A DNA stretch of 64,000 nucleotides from JACCXG01 sp963750935 (GCA_963750935.1 CAVVSR010000007.1:49710-113709); one strand, 5' to 3'. Positions 28,359 through 38,156 are shown, numbered from the stretch's first letter. Numbers and translations are program-made. Notes: generated by a model from the sequence alone, not told the origin.

Positions 28359-28787
28359 ATGTCCGAGAACGACCCACCATCCGTACCGGTCCCGGACTAT
28401 CGCCCTGTCGAACGTTTCTGGCCGTACGTGGATCTGCCGGAGCAGCCGACCGATGAGGAGCTGGCGCGGCTGAACCCCGAGCTGGCCGAGGCGTTGTTCG
28501 GCCGGCCGCCGCTGCCGTTCTCGGTGTCGCTCGAGTTTCCGTCCTTCGAAGGGCCGGAGTTCTCGCGTGCGCTCGAGCTCGCGCGGTCGTCCGCCGATTA
28601 CCTGGAGATCAAGTCGAGCGCCGGGCTTCGACATCGCGCGCGTTTCTATCCGCAGGACGTGCTGAAGCTGCGCGACCTGTTCGACATTGTCGGGCGGTTC
28701 GACGCGTGCGAGGTGCTCGTCGACGATCGCCCGGTGCCGTACGCGCGGGAGCTCTGGCTGCCGCTGATGTGGTTCCTGATCCGGTGA
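28359..28787 (+). CDS. Uncharacterised small protein (142 aa)
   Basis: No family recognised. The protein is soluble and acidic. It opens with a proline-rich stretch and YRPVERFWPYVDLPEQP, continues with a 'PTDEELARLNPELAEALFG' helix, and ends WLPLMWFLIR with a hydrophobic, aromatic C-terminus. No signal peptide. It is 9 bp upstream of another uncharacterised gene, with which it probably forms an operon divergent from selA. Possibly a lineage-restricted regulator or adaptor; nothing supports a specific function. Confidence 0.75.
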   Translation: MSENDPPSVPVPDYRPVERFWPYVDLPEQPTDEELARLNPELAEALFGRPPLPFSVSLEFPSFEGPEFSRALELARSSADYLEIKSSAGLRHRARFYPQDVLKLRDLFDIVGRFDACEVLVDDRPVPYARELWLPLMWFLIR

Positions 28788-28796
28788 CCGTGACTC

Positions 28797-29372
28797 ATGC
28801 CCGAGCCGTCCGAACTTCAGAAGGATTTGTTGGCGCTCACCGCGGACCTCAAGCGTCTCGAGGCGGAGTACAACATGTTCTTCGCCGGACGCCTGCCGCG
28901 TCCGCCCTGGGAGACGCGCGGCCGCGTCGAGGCGATGATCAAGCGGTGGGATCGCGGGCAGATCCAGGGCACCGCCGATCGCTTCCGCTTCGAGATGCTG
29001 CAGTCGCGCTTCCAGACGATGATCGACGTGTGGGATCGCGGGCTGCGCGCGCGAGAAGACGGCCGCGCCGGACCGTTCGCGCAGGCGTCGAAGAAGCGGC
29101 GCGACGACCCGGACAGCAAGCTGCTGCACGTCACCGCGTTCAAGGACCCGATGCGCGAGATGGACAAGGTCCACGCGCTCTACGACTCGCTGATGGACGC
29201 ACGGCGCACGGCCGGCGAGGACGTGGTGCCGTTCCACCGCTTTGCCGCGCTCGTCAAGGATCAGGTGACGAAGCTGCGCGAAGCCGGCACACAGGAAGTG
29301 GCCTTCCGGGTGGCGGTCAAGAACGGGAAAGTGGCCTTTACGGTAAAGGGAGTGAAGGGCGGAGGCGGGTAA
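28797..29372 (+). CDS. Uncharacterised protein, coiled-coil N-terminus (191 aa)
   Basis: Starts with a leucine/charged coiled coil (QKDLLALTADLKRLEAEYNM) followed by FFAGRLPRPPWETRGRVEA and a basic helical middle (MLQSRFQTMIDVWDRGLR). It ends in a short beta-like lysine-rich tail (FTVKGVKGGGG). The pattern reminds me of the domain found at the C-terminus of Myxococcus MXAN_5187-type proteins, but I cannot confirm it. Follows the 28359 gene by 9 bp. A strong stem-loop (29383-29411) follows its stop. Confidence 0.75.
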   Translation: MPEPSELQKDLLALTADLKRLEAEYNMFFAGRLPRPPWETRGRVEAMIKRWDRGQIQGTADRFRFEMLQSRFQTMIDVWDRGLRAREDGRAGPFAQASKKRRDDPDSKLLHVTAFKDPMREMDKVHALYDSLMDARRTAGEDVVPFHRFAALVKDQVTKLREAGTQEVAFRVAVKNGKVAFTVKGVKGGGG

Positions 29373-29382
29373 CGACCGGAGA

Positions 29383-29411
29383 CCGGGAGCGCCTCGCCGT
29401 GGCGCTCCCGG
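29383..29411. terminator. Bidirectional stem-loop between convergent genes
   Basis: A perfect 11-bp inverted repeat (CCGGGAGCGCC at 29383-29393, GGCGCTCCCGG at 29401-29411) with a 7-nt loop lies between the convergent 28797 and cold-shock genes. It lacks a U-tract on either side, so termination may be weak or factor-dependent. Confidence 0.6.
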
Positions 29412-29425
29412 CCCCGTTCGGGGAC

Positions 29426-29632
29426 TTAGCTGACCTTGGTGACGTTGCCGGCCTGCGGGCCCTTCGGACCGTCAACGATCTCGAATTCGACCGCCTGGCC
29501 TTCTTCGAGGGTCCGGAACCCGTTGCCCTGGACCGCTGAGAAGTGTACGAACACATCACTGCCGCCGTCGCGCTCGATGAAGCCGTAACCCTTTGCGTTG
29601 TTGAACCACTTGACCTTGCCTGTGATACGCAT
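29426..29632 (-). CDS. cspA: Cold-shock domain protein (CspA family)
   Basis: 68 residues, a single cold-shock domain. RNP1-like motif GKVKWFNNAKGYGFI and RNP2-like SDVFVHFSAV are both present, ending in GPQAGNVTKV. It binds single-stranded RNA/DNA and melts secondary structure. Start ATG 29632 has a good AGGAAAA Shine-Dalgarno 5 nt upstream. The long leader (about 147 nt) starts from a consensus promoter inside the purH 5' region and contains a hairpin followed by seven U residues, described separately. Confidence 0.97.
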   Translation of the reverse strand: MRITGKVKWFNNAKGYGFIERDGGSDVFVHFSAVQGNGFRTLEEGQAVEFEIVDGPKGPQAGNVTKVS

Positions 29633-29657
29633 CGTACTTTTCCTGCCTTGCGTTGCC

Positions 29658-29674
29658 GCGGCGCGAGGCGCCGC
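29658..29674 (-). promoter_or_regulatory. Stem-loop near the csp ribosome-binding site
   Basis: GCGGCGC/GCGCCGC perfect 7-bp stem with a 3-nt loop in the csp leader, 14 nt upstream of the Shine-Dalgarno. It is a candidate temperature- or Csp-sensitive element. Confidence 0.4.
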
Positions 29675-29724
29675 TTGACCCAGCCCACCCCAGCCATTCG
29701 CGATGGACAAGCTGAAGCGGACAT

Positions 29725-29749
29725 AAAAAAAGACCGCGAGTACGCGGCC
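29725..29749 (-). terminator. Intrinsic terminator inside the csp leader
   Basis: On the minus strand a 7-bp stem (GGCCGCG/CGCGGTC with one G-U) and a TACT tetraloop are followed directly by seven T residues, the form of a rho-independent terminator. It lies about 30-55 nt after the predicted transcription start and about 90 nt before the csp ATG. Transcription of csp must read through it, or a small RNA of ~55 nt ends here. Confidence 0.75.
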
Positions 29750-29785
29750 TCGGCTTTCGACGCTGGCCCGCCCAGCGCCGTGGGT

Positions 29786-29814
29786 ATATTAAGCCTTCGT
29801 CATGGAAATGTCAA
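29786..29814 (-). promoter_or_regulatory. Near-consensus promoter of csp (TTGACA-17-TAATAT)
   Basis: Minus strand: TTGACA at 29814-29809, 17-bp spacer, TAATAT at 29791-29786, giving a start near 29779. It overlaps the 5' region of purH on the other strand, including a plus-strand TATATT (29785-29790) that may be the purH -10 box. The two promoters probably compete. Confidence 0.75.
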
Positions 29815-29828
29815 AAGGAACCAGTGAT

Positions 29829-31388
29829 ATGCGGGCGATCCTGAGTGTTTCGGACAAGGCGGGCGTGGTCGAGCTCGGCCAGTCGCTCGCCGCACGCCGG
29901 GTCGAGCTGATTTCGACCGGTGGGACGGCTAAAGCGCTGCAATCAGCTGGGTTAGCGGTGACCAACGTCTCCGATGTCACGGGTTTCCCGGAAATGATGG
30001 ATGGACGGGTCAAAACGCTCCATCCGGCGGTCCACGCGGGCATCCTGGCTCGGCGGAACCGTCCGGATGACCTGGCGGCGATCGGCGCTCAGGGCATTCG
30101 CCCTGTAGATATCGTAGTGGTGAATCTGTATCCGTTCGCGAAGGCGGCCGGCAACCCGGATACCCCCTTCGACGACCTGGTCGAGGAGATCGACATCGGT
30201 GGTCCGAGCCTGCTCCGCGCTGCCGCGAAGAACTTCCGCGATGTCTGCGTCGTGGTCGATCCGGCCGATTACGCCCGGCTCGTCGAGGAGCTCGATCGAG
30301 AAAAGGGGCCGTCCCTCGACTTCCGCTTCGAGCTGATGCGCAAGGCGTTTCAGCACACCGCGATGTACGACGGCACGATTGCGATGACGCTGACCAGTGT
30401 CGACGTCGCCGGCGGCGCGATGACGCGCCGGCCGATGCCGACCAGTCACGGCACTCGAAGGTCGCTGCGCTACGGAGAGAACCCGCACCAGAAGGGTTAC
30501 TGGGCGGTGCCTCCCGAGGAAACCGGCCACGGATGGCAGGTGCACCAGGGCAAGGAGCTCTGGTACACGAACCTGCTCGATCTCGACGCGGCGCTGCGCA
30601 TCGCGCTCGAGTTCGACGAGCCGGCCGCGGTGGTCATCAAGCACACGAACCCCTGCGGCGTGGCCACGGGCAACAGTGCCGCCGACGCCTATGTCCGGGC
30701 GCGCGACGCCGATCCGCTCTCCGCCTTCGGCGGCATCGTCGGCATCAACCGCCCGCTCGACGCGAGCGCGGCGACGGCGTTGACGTCGACGTTCATCGAG
30801 GCGGTGATCGCGCCGTCGATCGATGACGATGCCCGCTCGATCCTGGCAACGAAGGCCAACTTGCGAGTGGTCTCCGTCGACTTCGATCGGCTGCGGCAGG
30901 GCGCGCACCTGAATGAAGAGATGCGGACGTTCCTCGGCGGCGCGTTGCTGCAAGAGCGCGATGAGGTCGTCGAAGCGCGCGAGGCCTGGCCGAAGGGAGA
31001 CTATCCGAAGGTCGTGACCCGCCGCGCGCCGACGGCGGCCGAGTGGACCGCGCTGCGGTTCGCGTGGCGCGTGTGCGCCCACGTGAAATCGAACACCGTG
31101 ATCTTCACCGGATCGGATCGCACGATTGCGGTGGGCGCGGGCCAGATGAGCCGCGTCGACGCGGTCAACGTGGCGGTCCTGAAGGCTGGCGCCGGCGCCC
31201 TCGCCGGATCCGTCGCGGCGTCCGACGCGTTCTTCCCGTTCCGCGACGGGCTCGACGCGATCGCGAAGGCGGGCGCCACGGCCATCGTGCAGCCGGGCGG
31301 ATCGATGCGCGACGCGGAAGTCATCGCCGCCGCCGACGAGCACGGCCTCGCCATGGTCTTCACCGGCAAGCGGCATTTCAGGCACTAA
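29829..31388 (+). CDS. purH: Bifunctional AICAR transformylase / IMP cyclohydrolase
   Basis: 519 residues. The N-terminal MGS-like IMP cyclohydrolase domain starts MRAILSVSDKAGVVELGQSL and has LISTGGTAKAL and VKTLHPAVHAGILARR. The C-terminal AICAR formyltransferase domain has LRYGENPHQKGYW and VVIKHTNPCGVATG, and ends in VFTGKRHFRH. It catalyses the last two steps of IMP synthesis. Start 29829 has AAAGGAA 9-10 nt upstream; the ATG at 29802 overlaps the csp promoter and is less likely. Confidence 0.97.
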   Translation: MRAILSVSDKAGVVELGQSLAARRVELISTGGTAKALQSAGLAVTNVSDVTGFPEMMDGRVKTLHPAVHAGILARRNRPDDLAAIGAQGIRPVDIVVVNLYPFAKAAGNPDTPFDDLVEEIDIGGPSLLRAAAKNFRDVCVVVDPADYARLVEELDREKGPSLDFRFELMRKAFQHTAMYDGTIAMTLTSVDVAGGAMTRRPMPTSHGTRRSLRYGENPHQKGYWAVPPEETGHGWQVHQGKELWYTNLLDLDAALRIALEFDEPAAVVIKHTNPCGVATGNSAADAYVRARDADPLSAFGGIVGINRPLDASAATALTSTFIEAVIAPSIDDDARSILATKANLRVVSVDFDRLRQGAHLNEEMRTFLGGALLQERDEVVEAREAWPKGDYPKVVTRRAPTAAEWTALRFAWRVCAHVKSNTVIFTGSDRTIAVGAGQMSRVDAVNVAVLKAGAGALAGSVAASDAFFPFRDGLDAIAKAGATAIVQPGGSMRDAEVIAAADEHGLAMVFTGKRHFRH

Positions 31389-31409
31389 TCCCGATCGGCC
31401 ATCGCCACG

Positions 31410-33086
31410 TTGAGCTTCCGCGAACGCATTCTCACGCTCCTCCTGGCGCTGGCCATCTGCCCGTACTTCATCGACCTGGGCGGCTCGGCGATCTGGGACG
31501 CGAACGAGGCGTTCTACGTCGAGACGCCGCGCGAGATGATGGAGCGCGGCGATTACATCAGCCCCACCTTCAATTACGAGCCGCGCCTCAACAAGCCGGT
31601 CCTGAGCTACTGGGTCGTCGCCGGGGTCTACCACCTGTTCGGCGTGTCGGTCGGCGTCCAGCGCCTGCCGATTGCGATCGGCGCGATCGTCATGATCGTG
31701 GCGGCGTTCGTCCTCGCCCTGGCCGCCGCGCCGGCCGGCACGGGCGGCACGGACTCACGTCGCCGCGTCGAGGCCGCGCTCTGGTCCGCCCTCGGCCTGG
31801 CGAGCACGCCGCGATTGTTGATGTTCTCGCGCCGGATCATCATCGACGTGTTCATCGCGATGTTCATGGCGCTGGCGCTGATGTGCTTCGCGCTGTCGGA
31901 ACGCTACCCGGAACGGCGCCGCCGGTACCTGGTGTGGATGTACGTCGCCATCGGCCTCGGGGTGCTGACGAAGGGGCCGATCGCGATCCTGCTTCCCGGC
32001 GCGGTGTTCGCCGGCTATCTCCTCGTGCACCGCGAGCTCGGTCGGGTCCGCTCGATGATGCTGCCTGCCGGCACGCTGATCGTCGCCGCCATCATCGTGC
32101 CGTGGTACGCCGCGCTCTACGCCCGCGACGGGTGGGAGCCGATCAAGTCGTTCATCATCGGCGAGAACGTCGCGCGGTATACCGAGGGCCTCGGCGTCGA
32201 CGCGATCCGTCCGTTCTGGTTCTACGCGCCGGTCATCTTCAGCGATTCGTTCCCCTGGTCGCTGTTCCTGATTCCGGCAGCTGCGGCGTGGTTCGCCGGG
32301 CGCAGGACAGCCGGCGCCGCCGACCCGGCCCGGCGCGTCCGGACCCTGCTGTGGCTGTGGATCGTCGTCATCGTGCTGTTCTTCACGGCGTCGGCGGCGA
32401 AGCAGGATCTCTACATCTATCCGATCGTCCCGGCCGTGACCGCACTTGCGGGCATCACGATCGCGCACGGCCTGCGTGAGCGCGTGCGCGCCATGCGCTG
32501 GACCGCGTCGGCCATCGGCGTCGTGGTCGCCATTGCCGGCGCCGGCGTGCTGTATCTCGTCGGCTCGCCGACCGGCACCTATGTGGTCGAGGGATCGCGG
32601 ATCATGGGCGTGGCCGGGGTCGTCGGCGGCCTGTCGATCCTCGTCCTCGCGATCGCGAATCGGAGCGCCCTCGCCGTGGTCGGCATCGCCATCACGTTCA
32701 TCGTCCTGAACTGGGGCTTCGTGCTGCGTGTGCTGCCCGGCTTCGAGCGGTACAAGCCGGTGCCGGGGTTCGCGGCGACGCTCGAGCCGCGCCTGCAGGA
32801 GCGCGACAGGGTGGTGACGTTCGACGAGGCCCTGCCCAGCCTCGTCTTCTACCTGCGCCGCCACGTCGACCCGATCTTCATCGAGCAGGAGTTGTTCGAC
32901 GCGTTCCGGGGCGGCGGCACGGTCTACGCGGTGCTGTCCACCGAGAACTATCGTGAGGTCGTCGATCGGATCGGCGTGCCGACCTGCGAGATCGAGAGAC
33001 GGCCCACCTTCGACGTGAAGCTGCGGAACATGATTGCCCGCCAGCCTCTCCCCGAATTGGTGCTCATTACGAATAAGTGCTCTTGA
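31410..33086 (+). CDS. ArnT-like glycosyltransferase (GT83/GT39-type, PMT fold)
   Basis: 558 residues, about 12 helices. The first loop has WDANEAFYVETPREMMERGD, then PRLNKPVLSYWVVAG, matching the 'D-E-x-R-Y-(A)-x-x-REM-x-x-x-G-D-W ... KPP-L-x-YW' signature of ArnT, which transfers lipid-linked aminoarabinose to lipid A. LLMFSRRIIIDVFIAMFM follows. The C-terminal ~120 residues are soluble and periplasmic. Start TTG 31410, 21 bp after purH. It could modify LPS using donors made elsewhere. Substrate uncertain. Confidence 0.82.
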   Translation: MSFRERILTLLLALAICPYFIDLGGSAIWDANEAFYVETPREMMERGDYISPTFNYEPRLNKPVLSYWVVAGVYHLFGVSVGVQRLPIAIGAIVMIVAAFVLALAAAPAGTGGTDSRRRVEAALWSALGLASTPRLLMFSRRIIIDVFIAMFMALALMCFALSERYPERRRRYLVWMYVAIGLGVLTKGPIAILLPGAVFAGYLLVHRELGRVRSMMLPAGTLIVAAIIVPWYAALYARDGWEPIKSFIIGENVARYTEGLGVDAIRPFWFYAPVIFSDSFPWSLFLIPAAAAWFAGRRTAGAADPARRVRTLLWLWIVVIVLFFTASAAKQDLYIYPIVPAVTALAGITIAHGLRERVRAMRWTASAIGVVVAIAGAGVLYLVGSPTGTYVVEGSRIMGVAGVVGGLSILVLAIANRSALAVVGIAITFIVLNWGFVLRVLPGFERYKPVPGFAATLEPRLQERDRVVTFDEALPSLVFYLRRHVDPIFIEQELFDAFRGGGTVYAVLSTENYREVVDRIGVPTCEIERRPTFDVKLRNMIARQPLPELVLITNKCS

Positions 33087-33089
33087 GAT

Positions 33090-33242
33090 AACTCCCAACT
33101 TCCAACTCCCAACTCCCAAAGGGGAGTCGATCGAGACAGCTTGGTGAAAGACGTGACAAATGGGCGATCCGGTCCGCGTTTCACCCAGATGCTGCGAGCG
33201 ATTCTGCTTGGGAGTTGGAAGTTGGGAGTTGGAGGTTGGGAG
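33090..33242. repeat. Inverted pair of heptamer arrays between convergent genes
   Basis: Four AACTCCC-type heptamers (33090-33117) are followed, 90 bp later, by five TTGGGAG-type heptamers (33208-33242) that end exactly at the hldA stop codon. The arms are reverse complements, so a long stem can form. The region between has no gene. Confidence 0.85.
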
Positions 33243-34202
<960 letters not shown>

Positions 34203-34205
34203 CGG

Positions 34206-35402
34206 TCAGGCGGCGAGCCGCTGCGCGACGGCGGGAGTCGTCGTCGCCGGCACACGGTCGGCCGCGTAGGGCAGGGTCACCAGCAGCAGGAACAGCATCA
34301 GGAACTCGGAGTCCCCGAAGTTGTACTCGAACATGCCGGCCGCGAGCATCGCCACGACCGCGGCGAGCGCGGCGGTCGGCAGCGATCGCACGGCGGACGA
34401 GCGGGTCTTGCGCGCGAGATCGCGGATCAACACGAAGATGAACCACAGCCAGATCGCGAGCGCGGGCAGGCCGCGCTCGGCCGCGATCTGGATCGGCACG
34501 TTGTGCAGGTGCGGATTGAGCTGACGCTCCGCCTTCGGATCGCGGTAGACCGAGTAGACCAGGCGCACGCCGTCCGGGCCGACGCCGGTCAGCGGCTCCT
34601 TCTGGATGATGCGGATGCCGGTCTTCATCATCGCCACGCGATCGCGATTCGTCGGGTCGGTGAGGCTGAACGTCGAATAGAACCGCGCGGTGAGGTGTGT
34701 TGGCGCGACCGCGAGGAACAGGGCCGCCACCGCGGGCAGCAGCGCAACCAGGCGGAAGTCCCGCAGCATGAACAGGAGGCCGATGCCGACGCAGACGCCG
34801 ACCCACGCGTTGCGGCTCATCGTCAGGGCCAGCGCGACCAGCAGGGCCGGCATGACCAGCGACGACCAGACGCGATCCTGGCGGCGGAACATGATGCGCG
34901 CGGCGGCGGCGCACGCCACCAGCATCAGCACGCCCGAGTAGGTCATGTAGTGCGACAGCGATCCCTGGACCCGCCGTCCGAGGTTGTCGAAGTTGAGGAT
35001 CGCGTACTGGAAGATGCCGAGGATCGCTTCGAGCGCGCCGACCGTGATGATGACGTCAACCGCGCTGAGGCTGCGCTGGCCGGGCAGCAGCCGGTAGGCG
35101 ATCGGGATGATCGCGAACAGGAGCAGCTGCTTGGTGTCGAGGAGGCTGACCCCGCGGTCCACCGCGAACAGCGCCGACAGCATCGTCGCACCGGCGTAGG
35201 CGGCAAGCGGCCAGAACATCCGCGGCACTTCGATGCGCTCTTTGTTGCGCACGATCAGGATCAGCCAGAGGATGGCGGTGAGCGCGAGCAGGGCCTGCGC
35301 GGCGGCGATGGACACCTGGATCGTCGCCGCGAATCCGAGCAGCGCGAGCCAGGCCGCGCGTTCGAGTCCGACCGGCCGCTCCTGCGCGGGTTGTGTCGTC
35401 AC
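34206..35402 (-). CDS. waaL: O-antigen ligase family protein (WaaL-like)
   Basis: 398 residues, 10-12 helices. The signature periplasmic loop is present: TGVGPDGVRLVYSVY, then LNPHLHNVPIQIAAERG, carrying the H-N-x-x-x-x-x-x-x-x-G pattern of WaaL. It would join O-chain or other lipid-linked glycan to the lipid A core. Start is GTG 35402, overlapping the heptosyltransferase stop (GTGA). Upstream GTG 35411 is also possible. The location next to hldA and a heptosyltransferase supports the LPS ligase assignment over a Wzy polymerase. Confidence 0.78.
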   Translation of the reverse strand: MTTQPAQERPVGLERAAWLALLGFAATIQVSIAAAQALLALTAILWLILIVRNKERIEVPRMFWPLAAYAGATMLSALFAVDRGVSLLDTKQLLLFAIIPIAYRLLPGQRSLSAVDVIITVGALEAILGIFQYAILNFDNLGRRVQGSLSHYMTYSGVLMLVACAAAARIMFRRQDRVWSSLVMPALLVALALTMSRNAWVGVCVGIGLLFMLRDFRLVALLPAVAALFLAVAPTHLTARFYSTFSLTDPTNRDRVAMMKTGIRIIQKEPLTGVGPDGVRLVYSVYRDPKAERQLNPHLHNVPIQIAAERGLPALAIWLWFIFVLIRDLARKTRSSAVRSLPTAALAAVVAMLAAGMFEYNFGDSEFLMLFLLLVTLPYAADRVPATTTPAVAQRLAA

Positions 35403-36475
35403 GCCGTGCACCCGAGCGCGCGTTCAGCCGCGGCAAGGACGTCCTTGGGCTTCAGCGTGGTGAGGCAGCGGTAATCGCCCGGCGCGCACACGCGCTGGTC
35501 GCAGGGGCGGCACGGGAGGCCGGCCACTTCGACCGACTCGGTCACCGCCGCGGGATCGCGCCACGGCGAGGAGCGGGCCGGAAGCGTTGGTCCGTAGACC
35601 GCGACGACAGGAGTGGCGGTGGTCGCGGCGATGTGCAGCGGACCCGTATCGCCGCCGATGAAAAGCCGGCTCCGTCCGATCAAGGCGCGCAGCTCGGGCA
35701 GATCGAATTCCCCGAACTCGACGACACGGTTGGCGCGTGCGGGCCCGAGCTCGGCGCGCGCCCCTTCGGCGATGCGCCCCGCGGCCTCGCGATCCGACGG
35801 ACCCGAGCTGAGGATGAGACGCCGGTTCGGCGAGCCGGCCGCGAGCGCGGCGACCAGCTCCGTGAAGGCCGGCTCCGGCCAGCGGCGGAACGGATTGCTG
35901 GCGCTGACGTGGAGGAGCACGAGCTCGTGCGACGGCTGCACGCCGGCCGCGGCCAGGCGCTCGGCCATGCGGCGGTCGGCGGCTGGGTCCACCGGCATCT
36001 CGACCGCGTCGCGGGCCGGGTCAGGCGGCTCGTGGACCCATCCCTCCACCGCGGACAGCAGATCCCATTGATTGAGCACCGAGTGTCTGGGCCGCAGCTC
36101 CCGGGCGCGGGGCACGGTCCGCGTGTACATCCACGACCGGCCTGGCATGTCGTAGCCGATGCGCTGCGGCGCGCCGGTCGCGAGCGTGAGCCAGGAGCTG
36201 CGCGGTCCACCGTGCATGTCAATCACCACATCGAAGCGCCGGCGACGCAGCTGCCACGCCAGCCGCACGTCGTCCAGCAGTCGCGCCGCGCCGCGTCTGC
36301 GCTCGGCGATCAGGACTTCGTCGAGATGCGGATTGTGCCGAACGACCGCTGCCGCGTCGCGTTCCACCAGATAGGTGAGCCTGGCGTCGGGGAACGCCCG
36401 CCTCAGCGCCCGAATCACCGGCGTCGACAACACGACGTCGCCGATGAGGCGCAGGCGAATGAGCAGCACGGTCAC
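35399..36475 (-). CDS. ADP-heptose:LPS heptosyltransferase (GT9 family)
   Basis: 358 residues, GT-B fold. N-terminal LLIRLRLIGDVVLSTPVIRA (residues ~4-24, the GT9 'R-x-x-x-x-G-D-x-x-x-x-x-P' block) and the C-terminal FIGGDTGPLHIAATTATPVV, the nucleotide-binding 'D-T-G-x-x-H' block. Four C-terminal cysteines (GLPCRPCDQRVC...YRC) form a possible metal cluster found in some GT9 members. Whether it is WaaC, WaaF or WaaQ cannot be decided. Start GTG 36475, 3 bp after the Trm112-like gene. Confidence 0.88.
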   Translation of the reverse strand: MTVLLIRLRLIGDVVLSTPVIRALRRAFPDARLTYLVERDAAAVVRHNPHLDEVLIAERRRGAARLLDDVRLAWQLRRRRFDVVIDMHGGPRSSWLTLATGAPQRIGYDMPGRSWMYTRTVPRARELRPRHSVLNQWDLLSAVEGWVHEPPDPARDAVEMPVDPAADRRMAERLAAAGVQPSHELVLLHVSASNPFRRWPEPAFTELVAALAAGSPNRRLILSSGPSDREAAGRIAEGARAELGPARANRVVEFGEFDLPELRALIGRSRLFIGGDTGPLHIAATTATPVVAVYGPTLPARSSPWRDPAAVTESVEVAGLPCRPCDQRVCAPGDYRCLTTLKPKDVLAAAERALGCTA

Positions 36476-36478
36476 GGT

Positions 36479-36649
36479 TCACGGTTCGATGGTCGCTTCG
36501 TCCAGCAGCATGACGGGGATGTCGTCCTTGATCGGAAACACCCGCTTGCACTGCGAACATTTCAGCGCGGTGCCGTTCTTGACGAGGTCCACTTTCGTCT
36601 TGCAGTGTGGACACGCGAGGATTTCCAGCAATTCCGGGTCGACAGGCAT
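36479..36649 (-). CDS. Trm112-family zinc-ribbon protein (YcaR/UPF0434-like)
   Basis: 56 residues starting MPVDPELLEILACPHCKTKV, with a second pair of cysteines in LKCSQCKRVFPIKDDIPVML. The two C-x-x-C pairs form a zinc ribbon; the ending DDIPVMLLDEA is the family hallmark. Bacterial members are often encoded next to LPS genes such as kdsB or lpxK, in keeping with the heptosyltransferase 3 bp downstream. Role: likely adaptor or activator of a methyltransferase or sugar enzyme; not proven. Confidence 0.88.
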   Translation of the reverse strand: MPVDPELLEILACPHCKTKVDLVKNGTALKCSQCKRVFPIKDDIPVMLLDEATIEP

Positions 36650-36703
36650 GCGTTTGGCTCCGCGGGCCCCCTGAGGCGTTTGCGTCCGGTGCGCGCAGGG
36701 GTC

Positions 36704-36711
36704 ATTATAGT
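36704..36711. promoter_or_regulatory. Overlapping divergent -10 boxes
   Basis: TATAAT on the minus strand (36709-36704) faces the Trm112-like/heptosyltransferase operon; TATAGT on the plus strand (36706-36711) faces the TPR gene. They share bases, so the two transcription units likely exclude each other. The plus-strand box is 7 nt before ATG 36719, so the TPR mRNA may be leaderless. Confidence 0.55.
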
Positions 36712-36718
36712 CATGAAG

Positions 36719-38156
36719 ATGCGGCGAATAGTCGTCCTGGCCCTCGTTTCGCTGGCCACGCTGCCCGCGGCCGCCTCAGCCCAGAATGTCGCCCGCCCCT
36801 CGGCGTCGCCGGCAGGGGATTCGGCCGGCTACTACTTCCTGCTGGGCCGGCATCACGAGTCACAAGCGGACGTCGACAAGGCGCTCGAGGCGCACAAGCG
36901 CGCGATCCAGCTCGCGCCCGGGCTCGGCGGAGTTGCGCGCCGAGCTCGCTGGGGTCTACGCGCGCGCCGATCGCGCGCTCGAGGCGATCGATGCGGCGGA
37001 TGAGGCGCTCAAGATCGATCCGCAGAATCGCGAAGCCAATCGCATCAGCGGGTCGATTTACGCGGCGTTCGCGGAGCAGCGCCGCGCGATCCGTCCGGGC
37101 GAGAGCCCGCAGCTCTACGTCGCGCGCGCGATCGCCGCGCTGGAGCGGGCGCGCCAGGATGGTCCCGCGGAGCTCGGCCTCGACCTGACGCTCGCGCGGC
37201 TCTATCTGCAGACCGAGTCGTTCGACAAGGCCGAGCCGCTGCTGCGCCGCATCGTCACGGAGCAGCCTGGGTACCCCGACGCGTCGCTGCTGCTGGCAAC
37301 CGCGCAGGACGAGATGGGGCAGACCCCGGCGGCGATCGAGACGCTGATGGCGATGCTCGCCGAGAATCCGCGATTCTTTCGCGGTTACGTGATGCTCGCC
37401 GAGCTCAGCGAGAAGCAGGGGCAGTGGGAAGAGGCGGCGCAGGCCTACGGGCGGGCGCAGCAACTGAGCACGCGCGGCCCCGATCTCTCCACGCGCCGCG
37501 CCGCCGCGCTGATCAATGCCGGCCAGGGCGCGGCCGCGCGCGATATCCTGCGCGATCCCGCCGCGAAGGCCGAGCCCGAACCGCTGGTGTTGTACCTCTA
37601 CGCCGCGGCGCAGCGGCTGACGGGCGACCTCGCCGGCGCCGAAGCGACGGCGCGACGGCTTCGCACCGCCGCCCCGGAGGATCCGCGCGGCATGTATGTC
37701 CTCGCGCAGGTGCTCGAGGCGCGCGGCGACATGGCGGGTGCGGAGGAAGCGCTGCGCGATCTGCTGAAGCGCGATCCGAAGGATGCGACCGCGCTCAACT
37801 ATCTCGGCTACATGTTCGCGGAGCGGGGCCAGCGGCTGGACGAGGCGGTGGAGCTCGTGCAGCGCGCGCTGAAGCTCGAGCCCGAGAACCCGTCATTCCT
37901 CGACAGTCTGGGCTGGGCGTACTTCAAGCAAGGAAAGCTCGATCTTGCCGATGCGCCGCTGACTACTGCCGCGTCGAAGATGCCCAACAGCTCAGTGGTC
38001 CAGGAGCACCTCGGCGATCTACGGTTCCAGCAGCGCCGCTACGCCGACGCGGCCGCGGCCTGGGAGCGCTCGCTTGCCGGCGACGGTGAGTCGATCGATC
38101 GGCCCCGCATCCTCAAGAAGATCCAGGACGCCAAGTCGCGCATGGAAGCCCGGTGA
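36719..38156 (+). CDS. Secreted TPR-repeat protein, one frame break near 36925
   Basis: About 479 residues. A signal peptide is visible (MRRIVVLALVSLATLPAAASAQ), then about ten tetratricopeptide repeats with typical spacing, e.g. GYYFLLGRHHESQADVDKAL, ALNYLGYMFAERGQRLDEAV and FLDSLGWAYFKQGKLDLADA. The frame changes by one base around LAPG/SAELRAELAGVY. It is likely periplasmic and mediates protein-protein contacts in the envelope. It overlaps the lolB-like gene by 4 bp. In many Proteobacteria a TPR protein precedes lolB-ispE in the same way. Confidence 0.8.

Noticed and set aside
28288..28380. ATG 28380 as selA start
   Set aside because: It would place the start inside the divergent gene and adds residues absent from SelA proteins. 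GTG 28287 fits the family N-terminus.
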